Of a DNA stretch of 10,376 bases, positions 1 through 5,908 are shown piece by piece. Numbering within the stretch: position 1 is the first letter of the stretch; the number at the start of each line of letters is the position of its first letter. The notes under the pieces are model-generated. The model ran no database searches and was not told the DNA's origin. It worked only from the letters and a program-made list of their open reading frames with translations. The position numbers and the translations under genes were made by a program. This stretch comes from Acidobacteriota bacterium (GTDB lineage: Bacteria; Acidobacteriota; Vicinamibacteria; Vicinamibacterales; JAFNAJ01): positions 1-10,376 of the forward strand of contig JAFNAJ010000056.1 in NCBI GenBank assembly GCA_017860085.1, in the 5' to 3' direction.

Positions 1-605
1 TCGCCGCTGTCGACCACCGACAACTCGAAGCTCCGCCCGGCCGCGAGGCTCATGGCCCGGGCGAGGAAGATCGCGGACAAGGCGTCGACGCTGTTGGCGG
101 CCACGGGCAGGTTTCGCGGGGCCGCCGTCGACGGGTGCACCTCGTACGTGGCCGTCTTGCGGCCCGCATCGAACCTGGTGACCTTCGTGCTTTCGGACTG
201 ACCCTCACGGGCGAATGTCGACGCCCACCAGGCCGCCAGGGTTCGCGTATCGAGCAGTGCGTCGGCCTTGTAGTAGACGGGGTAGAGCCGCGCGAGGAGG
301 GGGATGGGCTGTCCTTCCGCCACCAGATAGTAGGCGGCCGAGCGCCCGCTGGTGCGCCGCTCCCGCACGGAGACCGTCGCCGTGCCGGCGACGAGGAAGT
401 TCGACCACGCGACGTCGTAGGTGAGCGACTCGCCAACGGCGAACGGCACGGCCCGGTCGGGGCGCGATGAGGCGGCCGGCGCCGCACGCGGGACCGGCGC
501 CGGCCCGGTCGCCTGGCGTGACTCGACGACGGCCACGGCGATTGCAGTGGCGACGAGCGACACCACCGTCGCCCGAACCAGCGCCTGAGAGCGTGTGGGG
601 TGCAT
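1..605 (-). CDS. DUF3108 domain-containing exported protein (partial, C-terminus outside window)
   Basis: The minus-strand frame is open from an ATG at 605 to the window edge, giving 201 codons with no stop. Residues about 10-30 are a hydrophobic stretch (LVRATVVSLVATAIAVAVV) after a short basic start, like a signal peptide or membrane anchor. A Pro/Ala-rich linker follows at 32-52. From residue 53 the pattern PFAVGESLTYDVAWSNF, then VAGTATVSV, resembles the start of DUF3108: an 'F.vGE.L.Y.v.w..f.aG' opening, a YYKAD segment near 111-115, and a D-A-L-S-A-I-F helix near 174. DUF3108 proteins are predicted envelope beta-barrel-like or lipid-associated proteins of unknown biochemical role, so no reaction is assigned. 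It lies 44 bases after the methyltransferase on the same strand and is probably the last visible gene of that operon. A GGGGGG run just before the ATG may serve as ribosome binding site. A GTG directly upstream of the ATG is an alternative start. Family assignment is from pattern memory. Confidence 0.72.
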   Translation of the reverse strand, partial: MHPTRSQALVRATVVSLVATAIAVAVVESRQATGPAPVPRAAPAASSRPDRAVPFAVGESLTYDVAWSNFLVAGTATVSVRERRTSGRSAAYYLVAEGQPIPLLARLYPVYYKADALLDTRTLAAWWASTFAREGQSESTKVTRFDAGRKTATYEVHPSTAAPRNLPVAANSVDALSAIFLARAMSLAAGRSFELSVVDSG

Positions 606-626
606 CACCCCCCATCGTGCCACAAA

Positions 627-647
627 CGCGCGGCGGGTGCCGGCGCG
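627..647 (-). other. GC-rich stem-loop between methyltransferase and DUF3108 genes
   Basis: Bases 627-634 can pair with 639-647, giving eight base pairs with one bulged base (643) and a four-base loop (635-638). It lies in the 44-base gap between the methyltransferase stop and the DUF3108 start. No T-run follows it in the direction of transcription, so it is not a classical intrinsic terminator. In DNA this GC-rich it may be chance. Confidence 0.25.
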
Positions 648-649
648 CG

Positions 650-2101
650 CTAGAGGCGACGCCCCATGGCCGCGTAGTCGAGGTGGGTGAACAGCAGGCG
701 ATTCAGGCGTTCCACGTTGGCATTGAACGTCTCCGACCGGTCGTCGTCCCCAGGCACCGTCTGCAGCTTCTCGTGTTCGGGGTAGGGTGCCCGGTAGCTG
801 ACGGAGACCTCCTGGAATCCGCTGGCCGTCAGCAGATAGCTCAGCGTGTCGGGGTGCAGCGGGCGCACGTGCGTGATGTCGCGGATGTAGCTCTCGAAGA
901 AGGCGAACCAGCACGCGGGGTTGATCGTTTCGAGCACGATGCGCGAGCCTGGGCGGAGCTTCGCGTAGGCCACGTCGAGCAGGGCCAGCAAGTAGTCGGG
1001 CTCGAGGTGCTCGACCACCTGCGCGGCCAGCAGCCCTCCGAGCGCGCCATCTGGCAGCGCACGCAGGAACGACAACGCATCGCCCTCGTCCACCCGAAGG
1101 CCGCGTGACCGGCAGACCTCGACCATCTCGTGGTTGAGGTCGAGGCCCCGACCCGAGATGCCCGACTCGCGAAGCAGATCGAGGAACTCGCCACGGCCAC
1201 AGCCGAGGTCGAGCACATCGGAGGCGCCCTCGAAGAGCGGAACGTAGTCCTCGAGCCTTGCTCGGATCTCGGCCTGGGAGCCACGGAAGCGGTCCTCGAA
1301 CCCCACGTACTTGTAGGAATCGAGTGCGCCCGCGGGCCCGGCTGCGGTGGCGGGGGCACCACCGCCCTCCTGCGCGCCGGGTGTCGGCTGCGCGAGCGCG
1401 GCTGTGCCGGACTGCTCGGCGAGACGGGCCACCTCGCGCTTCAGCACGGCCGTGGCCTGGTGCAGCGTCGCGAGGGCGGCCTGCAGGTCCGCGTGTGCCG
1501 TCGTGAGGCCTGTGACCCTCGCCTCGAATCGCCGCTCGTGCGCCTGCATCGACTCGGCGCGCATGCGCAGCTCATCGGCCAGGCTGTTGACGGCCCCGAC
1601 GAGGCCGTGTTCGAAGGCGAGGGTCACGACCTCCTCGTCCTTGGTGTTCACATACGGCGTCACCTGCTGGAGCAGGATCATCAGCCGCGTCTCAAAGGCC
1701 GCGAGGGCGCCCAGTTGGTCGCGCAGCACGTCGGTCAGGCGCGCGACCGACTCGCGCACCGAGCGCTGGTGATGCACGTTCCGGTTCAGGTGGTCGACGA
1801 CGAGGGAGTTGAACACCGCCTGCCGGTGAAAGACCGGACCCACGAGCCGCCAGAGTGCGGCCGCCACGAGCCGCTTCCAGCCCGACGCGGGCAGGGCCGT
1901 CCCCTCCGGCACGATGTTCCACCGCTCGTTGAGCGCCCCCATCTGCGACTCGTCGTAGACGCCCGGAATGCCGGGAAGCGCGGGCATCTGCAGAACGGCC
2001 GCGTCGACAGCCGTGAGCGCGTCGTTATAGGCCCGATCGGCCTGCTCACGCGCCGCCTTGCGTCGGGCGAGTTCTTCTTTCGAGAGAGGAGTGACCGACA
2101 T
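650..2101 (-). CDS. Class I SAM-dependent methyltransferase with N-terminal helical/coiled-coil region
   Basis: This 483-residue protein has two parts. Residues 1-235 are mostly helical, with a tryptophan/proline-containing block at 40-95 and a likely coiled coil near 170-230. A Gly/Ala/Pro linker at about 240-260 leads to the catalytic domain. There motif I VLDLGCGRGEF (296-306) is the SAM-binding glycine loop, GLDLN (319-323) holds the acidic ribose-binding residue, and QVVEHL (361-366) and ETINP (391-395) are later core motifs. The FEDRFRGS lead-in and the EHL and ETINP motifs resemble, from memory, the WbdD-like methyltransferases that modify or cap sugar polymers. The acceptor cannot be read from sequence. 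It lies 36 bases after a glycosyltransferase gene, which supports a role in surface-glycan synthesis in the cytoplasm. The coiled coil could act as a length ruler or tether the enzyme to partners, as in WbdD (inference). The ATG has a strong GGAGGAA upstream, which fixes the start. Confidence 0.85.
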   Translation of the reverse strand: MSVTPLSKEELARRKAAREQADRAYNDALTAVDAAVLQMPALPGIPGVYDESQMGALNERWNIVPEGTALPASGWKRLVAAALWRLVGPVFHRQAVFNSLVVDHLNRNVHHQRSVRESVARLTDVLRDQLGALAAFETRLMILLQQVTPYVNTKDEEVVTLAFEHGLVGAVNSLADELRMRAESMQAHERRFEARVTGLTTAHADLQAALATLHQATAVLKREVARLAEQSGTAALAQPTPGAQEGGGAPATAAGPAGALDSYKYVGFEDRFRGSQAEIRARLEDYVPLFEGASDVLDLGCGRGEFLDLLRESGISGRGLDLNHEMVEVCRSRGLRVDEGDALSFLRALPDGALGGLLAAQVVEHLEPDYLLALLDVAYAKLRPGSRIVLETINPACWFAFFESYIRDITHVRPLHPDTLSYLLTASGFQEVSVSYRAPYPEHEKLQTVPGDDDRSETFNANVERLNRLLFTHLDYAAMGRRL

Positions 2102-2103
2102 CG

Positions 2104-2110
2104 TTCCTCC
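2104..2110 (-). promoter_or_regulatory. Ribosome binding site of the methyltransferase gene
   Basis: On the minus strand these bases read GGAGGAA, a near-perfect Shine-Dalgarno sequence just upstream of the ATG at 2101. This decides the start. It lies in the 36-base gap after the glycosyltransferase stop, so the two genes can be translated independently from one message. Confidence 0.7.
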
Positions 2111-2137
2111 GAAACCCGAGGTTCGTTGCGGCTGGGT

Positions 2138-3493
2138 TCACCGCAAGATGTCATCCATCGCAAGTCCCATGCGGCCGAGCGTTTCCAGCGCGAGCGACGT
2201 GCCGTCGGCCATCAGGTGCTTGGGGAGCGCCGAGCGGGCTGGGCTGGGCGCCGCGTCCATCGTGTACTCGAGCGCACGCACGTAATCGCCTGTCATCACC
2301 TCGAGCGTGTGATGTGCGGTCCAGTGAGCCCTGGCGTTGGCTCCCAGCGTCTGCCGCAACGCGGGGTCGCGGGCGATGCGCCGCATGGCCAGCCGCAGCG
2401 AATGGTCTTCGTCGAGGATGTCGATGCTGATGGCCACCGCGCGGTCGGGAGGCAACGGCGCGAGGCAAGGTGCGCCGTCGAGCACCGTCCAGTTGCGCGG
2501 GTCGAGCGAAGGGACGTCAGTCGTGGTGACGAGGTCGGTGATGATGGTGGGCAACCCTGCCGCGAGGCACCGCAACCACGACGCCGACGTCTCGCCGGCG
2601 CTCGGCCAGCGGAGGCAGAGGGCCACGTCGGCCGAGGCCAGCTCGTGATCGAGCTCCTCGTCGGACACGCGCCCCGCGAGGCGGACGCGGTTCCCGAGGC
2701 TCAGGTCGGCGATGTCCGACGCCACGTCGTAATGGCCGACCGTGTCGCCGACGAGCACCAGTTCGGCGTGCGGCGCATAGGGCCCGATGGCATCAAGGGC
2801 CCGCAACACCTGAGGGAGGCGCTTCTCCGGCGTCATCAGGCCGAAGGCTGCAAACCGCACGCCCCCCCCGCTCCCGCCCGGAGACCTCTGGTCCCGGTCG
2901 GTGAGCCGGCCCTCGCGCGGGCCGCGCACGCCCATGCGAACGTGGAGCACGGTGGTCTCAGGAAACTCCTCGCGCAGATCGTCGGCGAGCGGCGCACTGT
3001 GAACCGCCACGGCGCGAGCCGCGGTCATCACGACGCGCAACATGGGCCACAGGTAGTAGATCGCGCCGGTGAAGCCGGCCACGACGTACTCGGCGGCCGC
3101 CGGGTCGACCTCGGGGTGGTTGAAGCGGAACTCCTCACGGTAGTCGTCTCGACGACCGCGGCTCAGGAGCGACCGTGCTCTCGCGTGGTGGAGCTGCGCG
3201 TCGTGGAGCACCACCAGCCCGGGAAACCGCACGAGGTAGGGCCACATGTAGTCGTGGCACGGGGCATTGCCCACTTGGTAGACGATGACCTCGTACGGAT
3301 GGCGGAGGTGGCGCCACAGGAAGTCGTGGGCGGACCAGACCACGCAGCCGTCCACCCGAGCGGCGCTGGCGTCCTCGACGAACACGTCGATGTCGAACGT
3401 CGCCGCCAGGAGCGGCAGCACCTCGACGCTGTAGGCGGAGATCCCCGAGCGAACGGGCGGCAGTGGCGTGAACCAGGCCACTCGCGGGCGCAT
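2138..3493 (-). CDS. GT-B fold glycosyltransferase, GT4-like
   Basis: This 451-residue protein would transfer a sugar from a nucleotide-sugar donor to a growing glycan at the cytoplasmic face. The N-terminal Rossmann half opens with VAWFTPLPPVRSGISAYS (5-22), the glycine-bearing loop typical of GT4 enzymes. The second half starts near 213 (FAAFGLMTPEKRLPQVLRAL), followed by a VLVGD strand (246-250) and RLAGRVSDEELDHELASADV (271-290). The donor-site region reads SAGETSASWLRCLAAGLP (298-315). Here the usual GT4 E-x7-E is not evident: the aligned positions 300 and 308 are Gly and Arg, with Glu301 next to the first. A GETS-type loop occurs in some GT4 subgroups (memory). The start is well fixed, since an in-frame TAG lies only nine bases upstream of the ATG at 3493. 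No strong Shine-Dalgarno is visible. A weak match TTGCAG-N17-TAGGCT just upstream would give an almost leaderless transcript, but this is doubtful. It is the first gene of the minus-strand operon. Donor and acceptor are unknown. Confidence 0.85.
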   Translation of the reverse strand: MRPRVAWFTPLPPVRSGISAYSVEVLPLLAATFDIDVFVEDASAARVDGCVVWSAHDFLWRHLRHPYEVIVYQVGNAPCHDYMWPYLVRFPGLVVLHDAQLHHARARSLLSRGRRDDYREEFRFNHPEVDPAAAEYVVAGFTGAIYYLWPMLRVVMTAARAVAVHSAPLADDLREEFPETTVLHVRMGVRGPREGRLTDRDQRSPGGSGGGVRFAAFGLMTPEKRLPQVLRALDAIGPYAPHAELVLVGDTVGHYDVASDIADLSLGNRVRLAGRVSDEELDHELASADVALCLRWPSAGETSASWLRCLAAGLPTIITDLVTTTDVPSLDPRNWTVLDGAPCLAPLPPDRAVAISIDILDEDHSLRLAMRRIARDPALRQTLGANARAHWTAHHTLEVMTGDYVRALEYTMDAAPSPARSALPKHLMADGTSLALETLGRMGLAMDDILR

Positions 3494-3556
3494 CGCGTAA
3501 GCCTACGGCAGCGACGTCCGGGCTGCAATGGCGCGGCGCCGGCACCAGGCGCGCGA

Positions 3557-3585
3557 TTGACTGGAGCGAAGGGTCCGAATAGCAT
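3557..3585 (+). promoter_or_regulatory. Predicted sigma70-type promoter of the nuo operon
   Basis: TTGACT (3557-3562) matches the -35 consensus at five of six bases. After exactly 17 bases TAGCAT (3580-3585) matches the -10 at four of six, including the key first, second and last positions. It faces nuoA in the only sizeable intergenic gap (3494-3657), between divergent operons. Transcription would start near 3592, giving a leader of about 66 bases. It stands out as a relatively AT-rich patch in GC-rich DNA. Prediction by eye only. Confidence 0.5.
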
Positions 3586-3595
3586 TACCTCTTCC

Positions 3596-3638
3596 GGAGG
3601 CGATCGTGCGCCTGTCGGGGCGCACTTCTCGAACCTCC
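3596..3638 (+). promoter_or_regulatory. Stem-loop in the predicted nuoA 5' leader
   Basis: A perfect seven-base inverted repeat, GTGCGCC (3606-3612) and GGCGCAC (3619-3625), encloses the six-base loop TGTCGG. The structure can extend outward: CGA (3601-3603) pairs with TCG (3629-3631) and GGAGG (3596-3600) with CCTCC (3634-3638), for 15 pairs with two small interior gaps. It would sit near the 5' end of the nuo transcript and end 19 bases before the nuoA ATG. It could stabilise the message, bind a regulator, or be an operator in DNA form. The GGAGG followed by GTG at 3606 opens an Arg-rich frame out of register with nuoA, which I do not believe is a gene. Confidence 0.4.
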
Positions 3639-3657
3639 CCAGTCATTTGCGGACACC

Positions 3658-4026
3658 ATGGAAGGCTGGCTTCCCATCGTCATCATGATCGCGTGCGGGG
3701 TGGGCCTCGGCGTGGTCGGCACGGCCCTGTCGCAGCTGGTCGGCCCGCGGAGCCCCACGCCGGAGAAGGGAGCGCCCTACGAGTGCGGCGTGCCTCCCGT
3801 CGGCGACGCGCGCGAGCGACAGTCGGTGAAGTTCTACCTCGTGGCGATGATCTTCTTGCTGTTCGACATCGAGGTGGCATTCCTGTATCCGTGGGCGATG
3901 GCGCTCCGAGACCTGGGCTGGGTCGGGTTCTTCCAGATCCTGGTGTTCTTCGGCCTGCTGCTCACCGGGTACATCTACGTGTGGCGAAAAGGCGTGCTCG
4001 ACTGGGGTTCCCAGGAGGGCCTGTAG
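3658..4026 (+). CDS. nuoA: NADH-quinone oxidoreductase subunit A
   Basis: This 122-residue membrane subunit of complex I has the usual family length and three membrane segments (about 4-27, 57-78 and 88-110). The loop after the first helix carries the family signature YECG (41-44). The second helix reads FYLVAMIFLLFDIEVAFLYP (59-78) and holds the conserved Asp70 and Glu72. NuoA packs against NuoH at the junction of the membrane and peripheral arms, and its first loop helps shape the quinone entry region (family knowledge). The ATG at 3658 gives the normal N-terminus, although only a weak GCGGA precedes it. It is the first gene of the operon, downstream of the predicted promoter and leader stem-loop. 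The stop is followed by a 75-base gap to the preferred nuoB start. Confidence 0.96.
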   Translation: MEGWLPIVIMIACGVGLGVVGTALSQLVGPRSPTPEKGAPYECGVPPVGDARERQSVKFYLVAMIFLLFDIEVAFLYPWAMALRDLGWVGFFQILVFFGLLLTGYIYVWRKGVLDWGSQEGL

Positions 4027-4088
4027 TCGCACGCGCACACCCCCGCCCCCAGGATGACCACGTTGGAGACTGCGCACGCGATGCGCGA

Positions 4089-4094
4089 GAAGGA
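4089..4094 (+). promoter_or_regulatory. Ribosome binding site that decides the nuoB start
   Basis: GAAGGA lies seven bases before the ATG at 4102. The earlier in-frame ATGs at 4054 and 4081 have no well-spaced Shine-Dalgarno. The codons between 4054 and 4101 include ACT, TTG and AGA, which are unusual in these GC-rich genes, so this stretch looks untranslated. Confidence 0.5.
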
Positions 4095-4101
4095 TAGAGC
4101 G

Positions 4102-4602
4102 ATGCCCCCCGAGCTTCAGCCGGCCATCGGAACGGGTCCGCAGGACGACATGCCGTTCCTGTTGACGCGCGTCGAGCGGGTCGTCAACTGGGCCCAGCGC
4201 TCGGCGATCTGGCCCGTGACGTTCGGCCTGGCCTGCTGCGCCATCGAAATGATGGCGATGAGCTGCTCCCGGTACGACATCGCCCGGTTTGGCGCGGAGG
4301 TGTTCCGGGCCTCGCCCCGGCAAGCCGACCTGATGATCGTGGCGGGTCGCGTGTCGCGTAAGATGGCCCCGGTTCTCCGGCGCGTGTACGACCAGATGCC
4401 GGAGCCGAAGTGGGTGATCTCGATGGGCGCCTGCGCGTCGGCGGGAGGCGTGTTCGACAACTACGCCCTGGTCCAGGGCGTGGACCAGGTGGTGCCGGTC
4501 GACGTGTTCGTCCCGGGCTGCCCGCCACGTCCGGAGTCGCTCATCTACGGGATCGTGCAGCTGCAGCGGAAGATCGCACAGCACCGGTCGAAGCTCTACT
4601 AG
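4102..4602 (+). CDS. nuoB: NADH-quinone oxidoreductase subunit B (cluster N2 subunit)
   Basis: This 166-residue subunit carries the terminal [4Fe-4S] cluster N2, which passes electrons to quinone at the interface with NuoD. Counted from the ATG at 4102, the four ligands are the tandem Cys45-Cys46 (FGLACCAIEM), Cys111 (SMGAC) and Cys140 (VPGCPPRPE). As I recall, these are the same numbers as in Thermus thermophilus Nqo6, which also supports this start. An upstream in-frame ATG at 4054 would add 16 residues but has poor ribosome-binding context and atypical codons. LLTRVERVVNWAQRSAIWP (20-38) is the usual helix before the cysteine pair. No frameshift is seen. A strong stem-loop begins 12 bases after the stop. 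Confidence 0.96.
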   Translation: MPPELQPAIGTGPQDDMPFLLTRVERVVNWAQRSAIWPVTFGLACCAIEMMAMSCSRYDIARFGAEVFRASPRQADLMIVAGRVSRKMAPVLRRVYDQMPEPKWVISMGACASAGGVFDNYALVQGVDQVVPVDVFVPGCPPRPESLIYGIVQLQRKIAQHRSKLY

Positions 4603-4613
4603 AAGTCGGCAGA

Positions 4614-4641
4614 CCGGGCGGCCGACGACGAGGCCGCCTGG
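4614..4641 (+). other. Stem-loop in the nuoB-nuoC gap
   Basis: CCGGGCGGCC (4614-4623) pairs with GGCCGCCTGG (4632-4641) over ten positions, including one G-U pair, around an eight-base loop. It occupies much of the 62-base gap between the nuoB stop and the nuoC ATG. No T-run follows, so read-through is expected. It could be an RNA processing or stability element, but chance is possible in GC-rich DNA. Confidence 0.35.
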
Positions 4642-4664
4642 CTCGCCTGACGCGGTCGGCACGC

Positions 4665-5273
4665 ATGGACGCAACCACGATCATCGACACACTCCGCCCG
4701 CTGGTCGCGGGTGCCGCGCTCGAGGCGGCCCCTTCCGTCGACTTTCCCACGATCGTGGTGCCGCGTGAGCGGATCGCGGAGGTGTGCCGGGCGTTGCGCG
4801 ACACGCCCGAGCTCGGCTTCACGTATCTCTCCGATCTCACGGCCGCTGATTTCCACCCGCGCGAGCCGCGGTTCGAGGTGGTGTACCACCTGGTCAGGTT
4901 GGGCGTGCGCGACTTCCCGGCCGCTGGCGACAACCCCGCACCGGCGCGGGTCAGGCTCAAGGTGCGCGTCTCGGGCGACGCGGCGACGCTGCCCACCGTG
5001 GCGGGCGTCTTCCCGAACGCCAACTGGTCGGAGCGGGAGCTGTTCGACCTGTTCGGCCTCGTGTTCGAAGGGCATCCCGACCTGCGCCGCATACTGCTGC
5101 CCGACGAGTGGGAGGGGCATCCGCTCCGCAAGGACTACCCCGTGCAGGTGAAGGTGCCGGTCCAGACGCACGAGATGCTGCAGCTCACCGCGGAGGAGTT
5201 CGCGGCGAACATCGACCGCCAACGGAGCGCGCTCGGTCAGCCGCCCCGCGGCGATGCTGGTGCCCGGTCGTGA
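4665..5273 (+). CDS. nuoC: NADH-quinone oxidoreductase subunit C (30 kDa subunit)
   Basis: This 202-residue protein is the NuoC (30 kDa) subunit of the peripheral arm, which binds NuoD and helps position the quinone module. It carries no cofactor. The family block runs from 121 to 160: SERELFDLFGLVFEGHPD, then LRRILLPDEWEGHPLRKDYP. An N-terminal alpha/beta portion contains YLSDLTAADF (54-63). The frame is open upstream to 4410, but that part overlaps nuoB in another frame. The ATG at 4665 lies just after the intergenic stem-loop and gives the normal family length, though its Shine-Dalgarno is weak. It is separate from nuoD, unlike the fused NuoCD of enterobacteria. Its last 20 bases overlap the predicted start of gmhA. 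Confidence 0.94.
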   Translation: MDATTIIDTLRPLVAGAALEAAPSVDFPTIVVPRERIAEVCRALRDTPELGFTYLSDLTAADFHPREPRFEVVYHLVRLGVRDFPAAGDNPAPARVRLKVRVSGDAATLPTVAGVFPNANWSERELFDLFGLVFEGHPDLRRILLPDEWEGHPLRKDYPVQVKVPVQTHEMLQLTAEEFAANIDRQRSALGQPPRGDAGARS

Positions 5274-5880
5274 CGTCGTGACACGTTTTGGCGCCCTTCC
5301 GTCGGACGCGGTGGCGCGAGCAGGTCGACTGCTCGCGGAGTCGGCGTCGGTCATCGCCACGGTGGGGCAGCGCGATCTCGGCCCCCTCGTGCGGTCGGCG
5401 GACGCCATCGTGGCGTCCCTGTCGACGGGAGGACGGGTGCTCGTGTTCGGCAACGGCGGCAGCGCGGCCGAGTCACAGCATTTCGCGGCCGAGCTGGCCG
5501 GTCGGTTCGAACGGGACCGCGCACCACTGCCGGCCATCGCGCTCACCACCGACACGAGCATCCTGACCGCGGCCGGCAACGACTACGGGTTCGACAAGGT
5601 GTTCTCGCGACAGGTCGAGGCGCTGGGCCGGTCGGGCGACGTCGCGATGGCCATCTCGACGAGCGGTGTGTCGCCAAACGTCTTGGCGGGCGCACGGGCC
5701 GCGCGGTCACTCGGCCTGGTCACGATCGGCCTGACGGGTCGCGACGGCGGCGTCCTGGGCCGGGAAGTCGACGTGCACGTCAACGTGCCGCACGCCTCCA
5801 CGGCGCGGGTGCAGGAAGCGCAGCTGGCGATCCTGCACGTCATCTGCGACCTGGTCGAAGGCGCCCTCGAGGCCGCGTGA
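5254..5880 (+). CDS. gmhA: Phosphoheptose isomerase (sedoheptulose 7-phosphate isomerase), SIS domain
   Basis: This 208-residue cytoplasmic enzyme would convert sedoheptulose 7-phosphate to D-glycero-D-manno-heptose 7-phosphate, the first step to ADP- or GDP-heptose for lipopolysaccharide core or surface glycans. The SIS fold is clear: phosphate-loop FGNGGSAAESQHFAAEL (65-81), then AAGNDYGFDKVFSRQVEALG (106-125), AISTSGVSPNV (133-143) and TIGLTGRDGG (157-166). His76, Glu80, Gln187 and His195 match in identity and spacing the E. coli GmhA metal and catalytic residues His61, Glu65, Gln172 and His180. That argues against a non-enzymatic DiaA-like relative. The ATG at 5254 overlaps nuoC by 20 bases; a GTG at 5278 would avoid overlap and also fit the family length. 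It ends 28 bases before nuoD, so it must share the nuo transcript unless it has an unseen promoter. This is not a usual member of a nuo operon. Confidence 0.93.
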   Translation: MLVPGRDVVTRFGALPSDAVARAGRLLAESASVIATVGQRDLGPLVRSADAIVASLSTGGRVLVFGNGGSAAESQHFAAELAGRFERDRAPLPAIALTTDTSILTAAGNDYGFDKVFSRQVEALGRSGDVAMAISTSGVSPNVLAGARAARSLGLVTIGLTGRDGGVLGREVDVHVNVPHASTARVQEAQLAILHVICDLVEGALEAA

Positions 5881-5908
5881 CGGCCGGGACATCAGGACAG
5901 AGCCTGCC

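Noticed and set aside
2285..2330. Internal promoter or regulatory patch inside the glycosyltransferase gene
   Set aside because: No paired -35 and -10 elements could be recognised; it is ordinary coding sequence.
1130..3688. A very long + strand open frame (852 codons) opposite the methyltransferase and glycosyltransferase
   Set aside because: It is rich in Arg, Gly and His, shows no domain pattern and runs opposite two recognisable genes. Long antisense frames are expected in GC-rich coding DNA.
3606..4097. GTG-initiated frame after GGAGG in the nuoA leader
   Set aside because: The ribosome-site-like GGAGG is tempting, but the product is Arg/His/Pro-rich and mostly lies over nuoA in another frame. 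GGAGG is better explained as part of the stem-loop.
4054..4101. Longer NuoB N-terminus from ATG 4054
   Set aside because: Poor ribosome-site spacing and unusual codons. The ATG at 4102 has GAAGGA seven bases upstream and gives Thermus-like cysteine numbering.
4410..4664. Possible N-terminal extension of NuoC
   Set aside because: It overlaps nuoB in another frame and reads as Arg/Gly-rich filler. The ATG at 4665 fits the family.
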